From contig NC_061812.1 of the NCBI RefSeq assembly GCF_021462225.1, positions 52,259,848 to 52,323,847 on the forward strand: 64,000 bases of DNA, written 5' to 3'. A program made the translations under genes and the position numbers. Position 1 is the first letter of the stretch, and every line of letters begins with the position of its first letter. Shown one piece after another: positions 33,212 to 45,700 of the stretch. The DNA comes from Girardinichthys multiradiatus (taxonomy: Eukaryota; Chordata; Actinopteri; Cyprinodontiformes; Goodeidae). The notes beneath the pieces were generated by a model. The model saw only the letters and a program-made list of their open reading frames with translations, made no database searches and was not told the origin of the DNA.

Positions 33212-35479
33212 AGTTAGATTCTGTGAGTCCTTAGCTGTTTGACTGACACGATGTTCCCCCCGTGATTAACTTTCATTACTTCCCACAGCATAGGAACATT
33301 CATGTTTGGTTATTTCTTTCTAAATTGCCCCTTGGTGATGGTGTTTATGGAAATGGTTTAATAATAGAGTGGTGACCTATCTAGGGTGTTTCCCAACCCT
33401 TGCCTGCTTACAACCAGAAATTGGTTAAAAGAAAATCTAGTTGGACTCCCAGACTTTCCCAGATTCTCGGTTGATGGTAATCCCGCTCCTCTTGTTGTTT
33501 TACTCCAAATAAATTCCTTCTCCTTATAGTGAAACACTTTTTACGCTTCTTCTAGAATCATCAAGGGCGTAACACACACACACACTCAACAACTTTGACT
33601 GCTGGCATTTTTTTTTTCCACTCACAGCACTGATTAGAAATTACTTATCAAAAATTCTGACTTATTTAGTGCAGTACCGGCACATCTAAGTTTTACCCGT
33701 CAGCGTGCTGGCACTTGTTTCGATCGCGAAAATGTGAGGAGGGCACACTCCAAGCAGGGGGGGTCAAAATGGTTTCTAATATTTCTGCCACCTCTTTATT
33801 ACAGTCAGCTCTCATTTAAAATAATATGGGATCCCCAAATAGCCAGAATCACTCACTGCCCAGCAGCTGCTTCCACTAGTAAACGGTAAACGCCGCTGCT
33901 TGGTAGAGGAAGCAGGTTGCCAAGTTTTTGCAGGGAGAGGGGGGTTTACATTACCAGATGATTAAACATGCTACTGTAGTATCCAAAATTGATAATGAAT
34001 AAAGAAAATTAGTATGTTATTAATGTAAGATGTTTTTTGTAAACCGAAATGATGTGATTTTATTGGGGGGGGGGGGGGGGGTTATAGTGATTGGATCAAA
34101 CTATTGGGGCAGTCATAACCCCCTATCCCCCTGTGGTGTTGTGATGATAGGCACCACAACACCACAGCCATCTCCTGCAGTCAAAAGACAAGAGGGCTGG
34201 AATACCCCGGTCAGATCGCCAGTCAATCAAATCATCCTCTTGAAAGGCAACTACAGCAGTAAATTGTTTTGTACTGGAATGTTTTGTTTCAGAACGGATT
34301 GGTCGTTTTTTTGATGGGGTTCATCACAAACACTAGATGCTTAGTGGATGCTGATTTCTCCAAATGTCCGACACCCTCATTCATAACCATTTAGCTAATA
34401 CCTACTGAAAATAGTTTTATTACCAAAGAATCTTACGAAAAAGTATGAACCCCTTTTGTTTTGGTTGGCATACATTTTTAAACGTTCTAATTTTTCTTTT
34501 TTCTTTCTTTTTGTTAGCTATTCATCAGTAAAACGTTTGTTACGTTTAATCTCTTTTTTGTCTTCTAAGGTGTTGAGTTAAACTTTCTGCAGCTTTGCAG
34601 GCATTAGTTGCCTACAGACCATCTCTAGCAATTATTTTTGATAAAAATATTACTATTCTTATTTCACAGAAGTGCCCAATAATAAAGAGGCCTATTTAAT
34701 ACTAAATGGAATGTGCTGGTAGAGTAACATTACAGTTAAGAGTTCTTGATGGCAGCAGATGTTTCTTTTTTAAATTGTCATTTAAATGTTTTGAGATTTT
34801 TTTGTCATACAATGGCAAATGGCCAGGAAGTGAAAATCCTTGCATCCTACCAATGGACACAAGTTGTGGATTGCAGCAAAGCTAAACTTTACTCTAGGAT
34901 ACAGTTTTGCAGGTAGGGTCACTTGTCACTTTTTCTGTTTTGCTGGTATTGATGTGGACTGTTTTTTTTTTATTGTAGCATGTTCTTTCAGAATTCATTG
35001 TGTGGTTTTGGTAATGATTTGAGAACACAATAATAACTTGAGTAGAATTTACTGTTTTGCAAACTGAAGCAGTTGTGCCACCTTTTCTATAAAGCATGTC
35101 CCTTTGTTTCTGCCACAGAAGGTGAACAATGGAGAGAAACTGTATTTTACTGAATGACTACCTTCAGCCTTCCATCAACAACTAAATACTTGGAACCTTT
35201 GTTTAAATCATGTTACATTCTCTCTGTATGGCCTGTAGCACAGCTCATGTTTCTGAAACAACAGCTGTGCCATTAGGGATCCATTGTTTGGAGATAATAG
35301 CTGAGCGATAGTCATGCTGATCCCAACCAATAGTTTTTATGTAGAAACTCAACAGTGCTCTCAGTAGACAGTTACAACCCAATACTCTAAACCTCCCAAA
35401 TTAAACTGGTAACAACATGCAGCTACTGTATTGTTTTAGTATATGCTGGACTGAATTAATATAAAGGGAGTGTGATTTT
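33212..35479. other. Non-coding; G homopolymer and small hairpin
   Basis: A run of about 18 G occurs at 34,064-34,081. A perfect 12-bp inverted repeat (34,132-34,143 with 34,155-34,166) follows. A short (AC)n lies near 33,572-33,585. No gene is recognised. Confidence 0.4.
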
Positions 35480-37160
35480 CAGAATCAGAAAAGCTTTATT
35501 GCCAAGTACGTTTTTGGACATACAAGGAATTTGTTTTGGCGTAGTCGGTGCAATACAATACAAATTAAACAGTATAAATATATCTACAATATAATATAAA
35601 TATATGTGCACAGTTTTAAGTGAGTGAGAGTAAATATAGAGCAGTATAAGATGCAAGAGCAATACAACAGTGCAGGTGATCATTGTGCAAGTAAAGCAGG
35701 AGTCCAAGCTGAACGTTAATGTAACTCATAGAGTTACAGGTTACAGGTGTCCTGTCAGTAAAAACAGGGAGAGTGTCAGGGTGGTTTCCGGGCTTTGTTA
35801 ACCAGGCTGGTGGCAGATGGGAAAAAACTGTTCTTGTGGCATGAGGTTTTGGTCCAGATGGACCGCAGCCTCCTGCCAGAGGGGAGAGTTTCAAAGAGTC
35901 TGTGACCAGGGTGGGAGGGATCAGCCAGAATCTTCCCTGACCGCTTCAGGGTCCTGGAGGTGTACAGTTCCTGGAGCGACAGTAGACTGCAGCCAATCAC
36001 CTTCTCAGCAGACCGAATGACACGCTGCAGCCTGCCCTTATCCTTGGCTGTAGCAGCGGCGTACCAGATGGTGATGGAGGAGGTGAGGATGGACTCAATG
36101 ATGGCTGTGTAGAAGTGCACCATCATAGTCTTTGGCAGGTTGAATTTCTTCAGCTGCCGCAGGAAGAACATCCTCTGCTGGGCTTTCTTGATGAGGGAGC
36201 TGATGTTTGGCTCCCACTTGAGATCCTGGGAGATGATGGTTCCCAGGAAGCAGAAAGATTCCACAGTGTCAATTGTGGAGTCACAGAGGGTGATGGGGGC
36301 AGGTGGGGCTGGGTTCTGCCTGAAGTTCACAACCATCTCCACTGTCTTTAGAGCGTTGAGCTCAAGGCTGTTCTGGCTGCACCAGTCCAACAGATGGTCC
36401 ACCTCCCATCTGTACGCGGACTCGTCACCATCAGAGATGAGTCCGATCAGGGTGGTGTCGTCCGCAAACTTCAGAAGCTTGACACACTGGTGACTGGAGG
36501 TGCAGCTGTTGGTGTACAGGGAGAAGAGCAGAGGAGAGAGAACACAGCCTTGGGGGGAACCGGTGCTGATGGTCAGGGAGTCAGAGACGTGCTTCCCCAG
36601 CCTCACGCGCTGCTTCCTGTCAGACAGGAAGTCAGTGATCCACCTGCAGGTGGAGTCGGGCCCACTCAGCTGGGAGAGCTTCTCCTGTAGCAGAACTGGG
36701 ACGATGGTGTTGAAGGCAGAGCTGAAATCCACAAACAGGATCCTGGCATAGGTTCCTGTGGAGTCCAGGTGCCGGAGGATGAAGTGAAGGGCTAGGTTGA
36801 CTGCATCGTCTACAGACCTGTTGGCTCTGTAGGCAAACTGTGGTCCTTGGCTTCTTGGGAACAGGGATGATGGTGGAGGACTTGAAGCAGGCTGGCACAT
36901 GACCAAGGCCCCTCTTGAGGTTGGGGAGGTGGGGGTGGAGGATTGTGGCTGCAGGTGTTGAGGGGTGTCGTGGGGGATGGTTGCAGGACTGTCCCTTTGT
37001 CTTTCAAAGCAGCAGTAGAACTCGTTCAGGTTGTTGGAAAGGCGTCGGTCGTTGATGGAGTGGGGGGCTTTCGGCTTGTATTGGTGATTTGCTTGAGCCC
37101 TTTCCAGACAGACGCAGAGTCGTTTTAACACATTCGGCAAATTAAGATATAACAAATTAA
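35480..37160 (-). mobile_element. Rex1/CR1-type LINE, 5'-truncated
   Basis: The minus-strand 3' end (TTGGCAATAAAGCTTTTCTG, then ATTCTG) is the characteristic tail of this fish LINE group. The RT frame runs from about 37,155 down to 35,776. There is no endonuclease, so the copy is 5'-truncated, as is common after incomplete target-primed reverse transcription. Confidence 0.8.
35776..37155 (-). pseudogene. Rex1/CR1-type reverse transcriptase, internal deletion
   Basis: Reads KAPHSINDRRLSNNLNEFYC, then after a deletion FAYRANRSVDDAVNLALHF. The catalytic palm is present: FVDFSSAFNTI, STGSPQGCVLSPLLF and LLKFADDTTLIG, followed by ESFCFLGTIISQDLKWE and a C-terminal region ending VNKARKPP. The stretch that should precede FAYRANR is missing, and the residue run HVPACFKSSTIIPVPKKP (near 36,898-36,845) lies in another frame, so the apparently long open frame crosses two frame changes. 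The product would not be functional. Confidence 0.8.
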
Positions 37161-37359
37161 AAAAGGCAACCTAAAATTTAGATGTAGATTTTTACAATCG
37201 TTAGTCTTATCTGCTAAACATGTTATCAAAAGTATAATCCGTATTTAATTCATATTTCAACTCATATGTTATTTGTGGGATAAATAATAATGCACCTTCA
37301 TCTTTCAAAGATTGGGAAGATGACCTGAAGAAATGGATTCTGATCGTGTATACCATATA

Positions 37360-38961
37360 CAGGTCCTTCTCAAAATATTAGCATATTGCGATAAAGTTAA
37401 TTATTTTCCATAATGTCATGATGAAAATTTAACATTCATATATTTTAGATTCATTGCACACTAACTGAAATATTTCAGGTCTTTTATTGTCTTAATACGG
37501 ATGATTTTGGCATACAGCTCATGAAAACCCAAAATTCCTATCTCACAAAATTAGCATATCAATAAAAGGGTCTCTAAACGAGCTATGAACCTAATCATCT
37601 GAATCAACGAGTTAACTCTAAACACCTGCAAAAGATTCCTGAGGCCTTTAAAACTCCCAGCCTGGTTCATCACTCAAAACCCCAATCATGGGTAAGACTG
37701 CCGACCTGACTGCTGTCCAGAAGGCCACTATTGACACCCTCAAGCAAGAGGGTAAGACACAGAAAGACATTTCTGAACGAATAGGCTGTTCCCAGAGTGC
37801 TGTATCAAGGCACCTCAGTGGGAAGTCTGTGGGAAGGAAAAAGTGTGGCAGAAAACGCTGCACAACGAGAAGAGGTGACCGGACCCTGAGGAAGATTGTG
37901 GAGAAGGGCCGATTCCAGACCTTGGAGGACCTGTGGAAGCAGTGGACTGAGTCTGGAGTAGAAACATCCAGAGCCACCGTGCACAGGCGTGTGCAGGAAA
38001 TGGGCTACAGGTGCCGCATTCCCCAGGTCAAGCCACTTTTGAACCAGAAACAGCAGCAGAAGCGCCTGACCTGGGCTACAGAGAAGCAGCACTGGACTGT
38101 TGCTCAGTGGTCCAAAGTACTTTTTTCGGATGAAAGCAAATTCTGCATGTCATTCAGAAATCAAGGTGCCAGAGTCTGGAGGAAGACTGGGGAGAAGGAA
38201 ATGCCAGAAGTCCAGTGTCAAGTACCCACAGTCAGTGATGGTCTGGGGTGCCGTGTCAGCTGCTGGTGTTGGTCCACTGTGTTTTATCAAGGGCAGGGTC
38301 AATGCAGCTAGCTATCAGGAGATTTTGGAGCACTTCATGCTTCCATCTGCTGAAAAGCTTTATGGAGATGAAGATTTTATTTTTCAGCACGACCTGGCAC
38401 CTGCTCACAGTGCCAAAACCACTGGTAAATGGTTTACTGACCATGGTATCACTGTGCTCAATTGGCCTGCCAATTCTCCTGACCTGAACCCCATAGAGAA
38501 TCTGTGGGATATTGTGAAGAGAACGTTGAGAGACTCAAGACCCAACACTCTGGATGAGCTAAAGGCCGCTATCGAAGCATCCTGGGCCTCCATAAGACCT
38601 CAGCAGTGCCACAGGCTGATTGCCTCCATGCCACGCCGCATTGAAGCAGTCATTTCTACAAAAGGATTCCCGACCAAGTATTGAGTGCATAACTGTACAT
38701 GATTATTTGAAGGTTGACGTTTTTTGTATTAAAAACACTTTTCTTTTATTGGTCGGATGAAATATGCTAATTTTGTGAGATAGGAATTTTGGGTTTTCAT
38801 GAGCTGTATGCCAAAATCATCCGTATTAAGACAATAAAAGACCTGAAAAATTTCAGTTAGTGTGCAATGAATCTAAAATATATGAATGTTAAATTTTCAT
38901 CATGACATTATGGAAAATAATGAACTTTATCACAATATGCTAATATTTTGAGAAGGACCTG
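37360..38961 (+). mobile_element. Tc1-like transposon, copy 2
   Basis: A 1,602-bp element with ~200-bp inverted repeats (37,360-37,559; 38,763-38,961) and TA duplications at 37,358-37,359 and 38,962-38,963. About 20 substitutions separate it from copy 1 by eye, plus one 8-bp deletion that accounts for the whole length difference. Confidence 0.95.
37688..38684 (+). pseudogene. Tc1 transposase, 8-bp deletion
   Basis: Starts MGKTADLTAVQKATIDTLKQ with an open helix-turn-helix (SERIGCSQSAVSRH) where copy 1 has a stop. At 38,203 an 8-bp deletion relative to copy 1 shifts the frame after GEKEMP. Coding resumes in another frame (KSSVKYPQSVMVWGAVS) to the stop at 38,684. The DDE residues VLFSDESKF, FQHDLAPAHSA and NPIENLW are all present. 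Confidence 0.9.
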
Positions 38962-38971
38962 TAGATACATA

Positions 38972-40009
38972 CAAGGGTTGGACAATGAAACGGAAACACC
39001 TGTCATTTAATGTGGGAGGTTTCATGGCTAAATTGGACCAGCCTGGTAGCCAGTCTTCATTGATTGCACATTGCACCAGTAAGAGCAGAGTGTGAAGGTT
39101 CAATTAGCAGGGTAAGAACACAGTTTTGCTCAAAATATTGAAATGCACACAACATTATGGGTGATATGGCTGCCCAAATCACGGCAGAATTAAATGTGCA
39201 CCTCAACTCTCCTGTTTCCACCAGAACTGTCCATCAGGAGCTCCACAGGGTCAATATACATGGCCGGGCTGCTATAGCCAAACCTTTGGTCACTCATGCC
39301 AATGCCAAACGTCGGTTTCAATGGTGCAAGGAGCGCAAATCTTGGGCTGTGGACAATGTGAAACATGTATTGTTCTCTGATGAGTCCACCTTTACTGTTT
39401 TCCCCACATCCAGGAGAGTTACGGTGTGGAGAAGCCCCAAAGAAGCGTACCACCCAGACTGTTGCATGCCCAGAGTGAAGCATGGGGGTGGATCAGTGAT
39501 GATTTGGGCTGCCATATCATGGCATTCCATTGGCCCAATACTTGTGCTAGATGGGCGCGTCACTGCCAAGGACTACCGAACCATTCTTGAGGACCATGTG
39601 CATCCAATGGTTCAAACATTGTATCCTGAAGGCGGTGCCGTGTATCAGGATGACAATGCACCAATACACACAGCAAGACTGGTGAAAGATTGGTTTGATG
39701 AACATGAAAGTGAAGTTGAACATCTCCCATGGCCTGCACAGTCACCAGATCTAAATATTATTGAGCCAGTTTGGGGTGTTTTGGAGGAGCGAGTCAGGAA
39801 ACGTTTTCCTCCACCAGTATCACGTAGTGACCTGGCCACTATCCTGCAAGCAAAATGGCTTAAAATCCCTCTGACCACTGTGCAGGACTTGTATATGTCA
39901 TTCCCAAGATGAATTGATGCTGTATTGGCTGCAAAAGGAGGCCCTACACCATACTAATAAATTATTGTGGTCTAAAACCAGGTGTTTCACTTTCATTGTC
40001 CAACCCCTG
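38972..40009 (+). mobile_element. Tc1-like transposon of a second family, internally deleted
   Basis: Ends CAAGGGTTGGACAATGAAAC and the complement of TTTCATTGTCCAACCCCTG, with TA duplications (38,970-38,971; 40,010-40,011). It begins only 10 bp after copy 2 ends. At 1,038 bp it is short for the family because the region coding the DNA-binding domain is missing. The junction lies near 39,160-39,170. Confidence 0.9.
39157..39955 (+). pseudogene. Tc1-like transposase, N-terminus lost and late stop
   Basis: From ATG 39,157 the frame reads MGDMAAQITAELNVHLNSPV, entering near the end of the DNA-binding region. The start and both helix-turn-helix units are absent. The catalytic part is complete: VLFSDESTFTVF, YQDDNAPIHTA and LNIIEPVWG. 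A TGA at 39,910 (CGA-type change) interrupts MSFPR before IDAVLAAKGGPTPY, which ends at 39,955. Confidence 0.85.
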
Positions 40010-40479
40010 TAGATGCTTCATGGAGCAGGCTGGCCAATGGCTGCAAAGTGTCAGCAGGGCTCCCATATAGAATGCTGTAGATCTGCTCATTGAAAGAACA
40101 CAAGCAAACAGACTGAACTTAATAAAACACCATTCAAGCCTTTTGGTTTGGTAACCCTGTGTACCAAAAGAATACAATGCTGTTTTAGACCTGTATACAT
40201 GTAGAACATTTGTGCGCATAATCCTTAGTTTCCCCCCACAACCTTAAAAACTCAGAACGAAAAGCAATACAAAAACAAAACATGACCCTCCTTCATGTTA
40301 AATAGCACACAGGTGGACTCTATTGACAAATTACATGACATCTGAAGACAATTGGTTGCAACTGATTTTATTTAAGGGTATCACAGTAAGGGGGGTGACT
40401 ACAAACAGTTTAGCTTGTCCCCTGCTTCATCTACAGTCCATCCATCTATCCATACATAGTCTATACCTGATTATTCCTT

Positions 40480-40740
40480 TTCAGGGACGAGGGGAGTTGG
40501 TGGTTACTTTCAGCGGTCAGTGGGTGAGGGACGGATACATCCTGGACAGGTCGCCAGTCCATCACAGACCAAATCACAGAATACCATCCTCCCACATGCA
40601 CAGTTAATGGCCAGTTAGTGCAACCAAATAATCTAACAGGCTTTTAACATGTTTTTAAATTGTGTTAGAAAACCAGGGAACCTGGAGAAAATATAAGCAT
40701 GCACAGGAAGAACATACACACTCCTCACAGAAATGCCCCA
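40480..40740 (-). repeat. SINE-like repeat, minus, degenerate
   Basis: CATCCTGGACAGGTCGCCAG near 40,539 and AACCTGGAGAAAATATAAGC near 40,679 match parts of the 6,722 family in reverse order, with a ~80-bp unrelated segment between. Confidence 0.55.
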
Positions 40741-42400
40741 GATGTGATGTGAAAGGTTTAAACTTTTCCTTAGGTAGGATTTTAATGATGTACAAAATAA
40801 AGCAAATTTCTCAACATCAGCTAATACTACTAACAAATATAACACCAACTCTATAATTATGAATATAATTTCCCCCTTTTCCCCTCACAGCAGTAAAGAA
40901 AACCAAATTTTCATGATGTTAACTCAATAAGTAAAACAGGACAGGAAGTGTGATTAATTACCTATTTAGAATGATATAATGTTTATAAAAGTAATAAAAT
41001 GCTTTTCAGTTAAATGGCTTAAAAATATGTCCACCAGCACAAGCCCCTCTGTCAGTGACGGTTGCTGTGGGCTTGGTAGCCCAACAATTTACATGAGGCA
41101 TGTCATAACAACCCCAACCTCAACTGAGGTCAATTGCCCACACTGTCTTCCTGTGTCCCAGTTTGCCTCTCACTTCTGAGGTAGTAATACTCTGATGGTA
41201 AAGATTGGAATCAGGTCACTCGGCTGCTATCTCCACTGTGCTGTTAGATACATATCTTCTCTATCTGAGAGCTGCTGACTGCATGCTCACCTGCCAACAC
41301 ACTACGTTCCCTCAAATGCACACAAACACACACACAGTAAACCACTCAAACTAGTCATGTCCGGGGTAATATTCAGCAGTTACCTAATTCAGTTATTGCC
41401 AGGATGATGGAGTACACTGACACTGAAAGCCTGTGTATGTGCAGATTCTGAAGCAGCTTTTCTGTCCATCCAAACTCTGTATGAACTATTTTAACTAGAG
41501 GGATATTCAACAGTCTACAGTACATCATGGCTCCTGATGACTGAATGCAAGACCTTAATAACACTTGTGAAAAATAGCATTGAGACAAAGTTTCAGTTTT
41601 TTCAGAATGTGGACATGAAAACATTGACACTGGACTACAAAACGCTGCTATGACTGTAGCTTTTACTACTGATGAGTAAAATGTACATGCCTTACCGAAT
41701 GGTGACCTACAGAAGAATTTCTGAAGTGACGTTCCGTGAAGCTATTCTCAATGTTTGTTGTCTTTTCTCGAGTATACAATGAGTTTGTGGAAAAGAAAAG
41801 AACTCCTTAGAGTGGTTTGACAAGATATTAAACGTCTTTTGTTTTGTAAATTTGTTGCTGTTTTCTCAGCTGAATGTCTACGTTCCGATGCTAAAGTCCG
41901 ATCGCTGATGGAGGATTCTGACTGTATCAGTCCAATCCAGAATAATTTCCAAACAACTTCAAGACCTGGAAAAACACAGAAAAGTACCATTTTGAACCCA
42001 GTTTACTTCACTTTTAGCTCACTTAGAGTTGATTGACGAGTCACAGGTGATAAGGTCTATTGAGAACCTCAATATTACTTTGAATTGTAGCACAGATGTT
42101 TTTAGGCAGAAGAAACAGTGGCAGCTGGATAGTAACAGGAGTCTTTTGTGAAAGTGTAGATGTTTAATATCCATTAATATAATCTTGTGCGCAAAACAAT
42201 TTGAATTCTGTCTACTACAGACGGACGTTTGCTTCAGATAAATCCAAACTATCCCTTTAACCAGTTTTAATAAGTTTGCTACCAGATCAAAATCAGAATT
42301 GATATATTATGATTTTCATTTTTTACATATAATTTCCTTTTTAACAATCGTAGACTATTATAACAAAAAAGCAAGGTACTATAATGATGCATTTCTGATG
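40741..42400. other. Sparse non-coding stretch
   Basis: A short CA tract near 41,318-41,336. One possible exon-like run (41,875-41,988, after TTTTCTCAG, ECLRSDAKVRSLMEDSDC) is open but unrecognised. Confidence 0.35.
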
Positions 42401-42435
42401 CAGGATTTGACAAAAACAAAAAGTTTTTTAGAATT

Positions 42436-42702
42436 GTGGTCTGGGGTTTCTGCATAGTGAGCAGAACCAGAACAGCTGAATTGTCATCCAGTCATTTGGA
42501 CTTTTTTCCTGAGGAATATGTCTCTGACAGAAGAAGCGCTCTAGCTGCAAGACTTTCAGCCTTATATGACCCTGATAATCCACAAGCCATCAGGGATGCT
42601 AACAATGAGGTGCAGGCTGGGATATGTTATGATGAGTACAGTTATCGTCTGCAGAGCTTAAACTGGTTTCTGTATTTTGCTGCTGTCACCTCAGTGTTGT
42701 GA
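42436..42702 (+). CDS. Orphan coding-like ORF, possible host exon
   Basis: An 88-codon frame whose middle is unusually protein-like for this window: FFPEEYVSDRRSALAARL, SALYDPDNPQAIRDANNEV, QAGICYDEYSYRL. A possible acceptor (GTGAGCAG) lies at about 42,459-42,466, and CTGCAGAG near 42,650 could be an exon end but lacks a GT. I recognise no family. It may be one exon of a host gene, as no repeat motif is near it. Confidence 0.35.
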   Translation: MVWGFCIVSRTRTAELSSSHLDFFPEEYVSDRRSALAARLSALYDPDNPQAIRDANNEVQAGICYDEYSYRLQSLNWFLYFAAVTSVL

Positions 42703-42719
42703 CACGCCAGCACAGCAGT

Positions 42720-45700
42720 CATACAGAGGACATATGAATCCATAAACATGAAACATTCCACAAAACACATAAACAGAGCAGAGGACATTTTGTGACTTGT
42801 GCATAACTGAATCAGGTGTTCCTTTTTCATGTAGCTTGTTCAGTCGCTACAACACACCTCACTCTTTATGAAGTCATTAAAAGGGTACCCTGGCTCATTT
42901 TTCACAGTGCTCTTTGGGCTACCTGGTTCATGTAGACCAATCTTTTTTTTTTTTTGAAGGTCCTGGTAAGACTTTTGGTTGGAATTTGAAAATTAGCTCT
43001 GGCCATTCCAGACATGCGATTTCCGTTAATAGATAATCCAGAAAGCTATGTGGCGTTTTCAATTTTTGACATTTGCAGAATATTTTCTGCAAATGTATGA
43101 AATACAAGTAAGGAACAAACAAATAAAAATCCCTAAAAAACAACATTGTGAGTGTAAGACATGCAAGGAAAAACTCTGTTGTGCAGACTAAAACCTAAAA
43201 GTAAAGTCTCTGGGCACAGAATGCAGAAGTTGGTTTGTTGTGAGGCTACATTTTATCCAGTGAAATCCCGACTTTCAACAAATTAGCAAAACAAATTGAA
43301 AGGCAGAATATGTGTCCATATATATATATATATAGTCTTAGCTTATTTACGATATGTTTTTTTCAACTTATGTGAAAGGACACGAAATATTTGTGAAGTG
43401 TGTTTAAAATATTGATCATTGTTTTTAAAAAGTCATTCCAACTAGAGGACACTAAATGGCTTAGCCAGCTGAGAACTAAATGGGTTTGTTTCTTACCCTT
43501 TTGGGTAAGGGTTAGGCTGGGTTTTTAATTTGAAACCTTTTACGGAAATACAAGATTTTTTGAAATGACACAGTTTATCACCTCTAGTTATCTTAAAAAT
43601 ATTGCATCCTCTTATTTTAACAAAATTGATTAGATGTTTCATTAATTTCAAGGGTTTCATTGAAAATATAATGACTATAGAATTTAGATTTTCTGTGAGG
43701 TTTTGTTAGAATCAGATGTGCTAATTGTAGTACCAAATATTCATATCTCATGAGAAATAAACATTTTAAAAGTACAGTACTATTCATTCAGTAACATGGA
43801 GACCGGTAAACTCAGTAAACTTAGAAAACACTAAATAACACTTCAGGGAAGGTTGCATGGAGTGGTTGGATGCAATTTAGTTATAAAGAGGGAAAAAGTA
43901 TGTTGAAATCCTTGCTTTGATACAGGGTTTTTAACATTTGACAAGTTATTTGTGTTTCTGCAAATGTGTGACCCCCTGACATCCAGCCCAGATACAAAAT
44001 GTAACATCTACAGCAGAGAGAAGGGTGGGGGCGCTGACTGACTATGCTGAGATAAACACCAACAGTGGAAAAACCTCATAAGATTATTCTGCTTAGCTGA
44101 CACAATATCACAGTGATAGCAGACATCTGCTTATGTGTGCATTTACAAACCTTCAAAAAAAACCAAAAAAACAGACACATATGCCGAATTGTGGCTGACC
44201 GCACGGGAGATGCTGAATAGGACTTGTTGAAACAACCGTGTTTTTTTTTCTCTTAATATGTCAACATGTTACAGATTTTTCTATCCGATAAGCAAAGTTC
44301 GCATTATTTCTGAGAAGCGAGCGCACCGCAACACCCTTTTTTTCCAACCCTTCATCCGCTGAAATCTACAAAACAACGCTGCGGAAGCATGCCGAAGGCG
44401 AGAGCTGCTCTTTGCAAACACTACCCTCTAAAGATACGAAGACCACAATAACCCGATTAAGCCGATAGTGGTGTGCACAACATTCTACAGAAATGTCCCT
44501 GTGGGGGTTGGGGTTTGGATGTGGCTCCGGTTCCGTGCTGGTAAACACAACTCGTTGGAGAGCCAGGACATCACCGGTGAACCAGGATGGGTCAGATATT
44601 CTCTCGTCAAGCAATGCCCATCAGCTTCTGGCAATGTTTTTGTTGTAACATTCTCTCCATCTCTTTACAAAGCTGGCCAAACTTTGCCCTCCGATGATGG
44701 GAAGCAAATAGGGGTCGAATAAAAGACCTGCTCTGTGTCCATGGACACACAAACAGGAGATAAGAGGGCCTCTGCAGGAGTGAAGGTGTGTGGTGATGGA
44801 GGAGAGGGTGAGTCGGGAGTTTGGGATCGAGGAGAGGTGTGTGTGGGGGTGGGTGAGATATGGCACTACCCTACACAAAGGCAGTCCTGAAATAGCCCCC
44901 TCGAACAATGAGACCTGCCACTCTGTCTATGAGATAATGTCTAATTGAAAACACTGCACCCATTGTGTTCCTGTCACCGGCTCTATTGTCCAGATAGCCC
45001 CCCCCCCCCCTCTTTTTCCATTGACGCGGCGCAATTGTTCCTCACCATTGTGGCAACCCGATTCTCTTTCTTTCTCTCTCTTTTTCCCTGTCTCTCTATC
45101 ATCCCTTCTCCCTGTATTGTCATAATTTCATTACTTATTTGTTTTTTGTTCGGGTTCTCCTTTCACTCCCATGCAGACCCTTTGTTCACTACAATTAGGC
45201 ACTTCATTTGGATATGCTGCCAATGTGGCCCTTTGTGTGTGTGTTTGTGTGTGTTAAAGATAGAGAGAGAAAGAGACAGACATAGAGAGAAAGAGCAGGT
45301 GTCAGTTTCATGAGGAGATAAAAACAGGAAGCGTGATAGAATAGCTCTCTGAGATGAAATGAAGCCCTTGTAAGCATCACAGATGAGGGAGACTGGTTTG
45401 ATCCCAATGCAGCTCTTGATTCTGGGAATATGAAACTAGGCCCTCGTGCTGAATGTGTCGTCCACAGAGCAAAGCCATTGTGAGCGTTGTCCAGAATGAA
45501 TTTACGTCTGCATGGCAACAGCCTTTTGTTGACACTCCATCACCAGGCCCATGTACACAAACTAAGCAATACTCTTTGTCTAGTGGCACAGATATCTTGA
45601 AAGCAACTAAGCCAATATGGATCATAGATTAAGGCAAGAACAATTCCAACTTGCATGAGGAAAGTCACTGCAATGTATCAATGGGCTGACTGATCTTACA

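Noticed and set aside
36140..36690. Plus-strand ORFs of 83-117 codons
   Set aside because: They are antisense to the Rex1-like reverse transcriptase on the minus strand.
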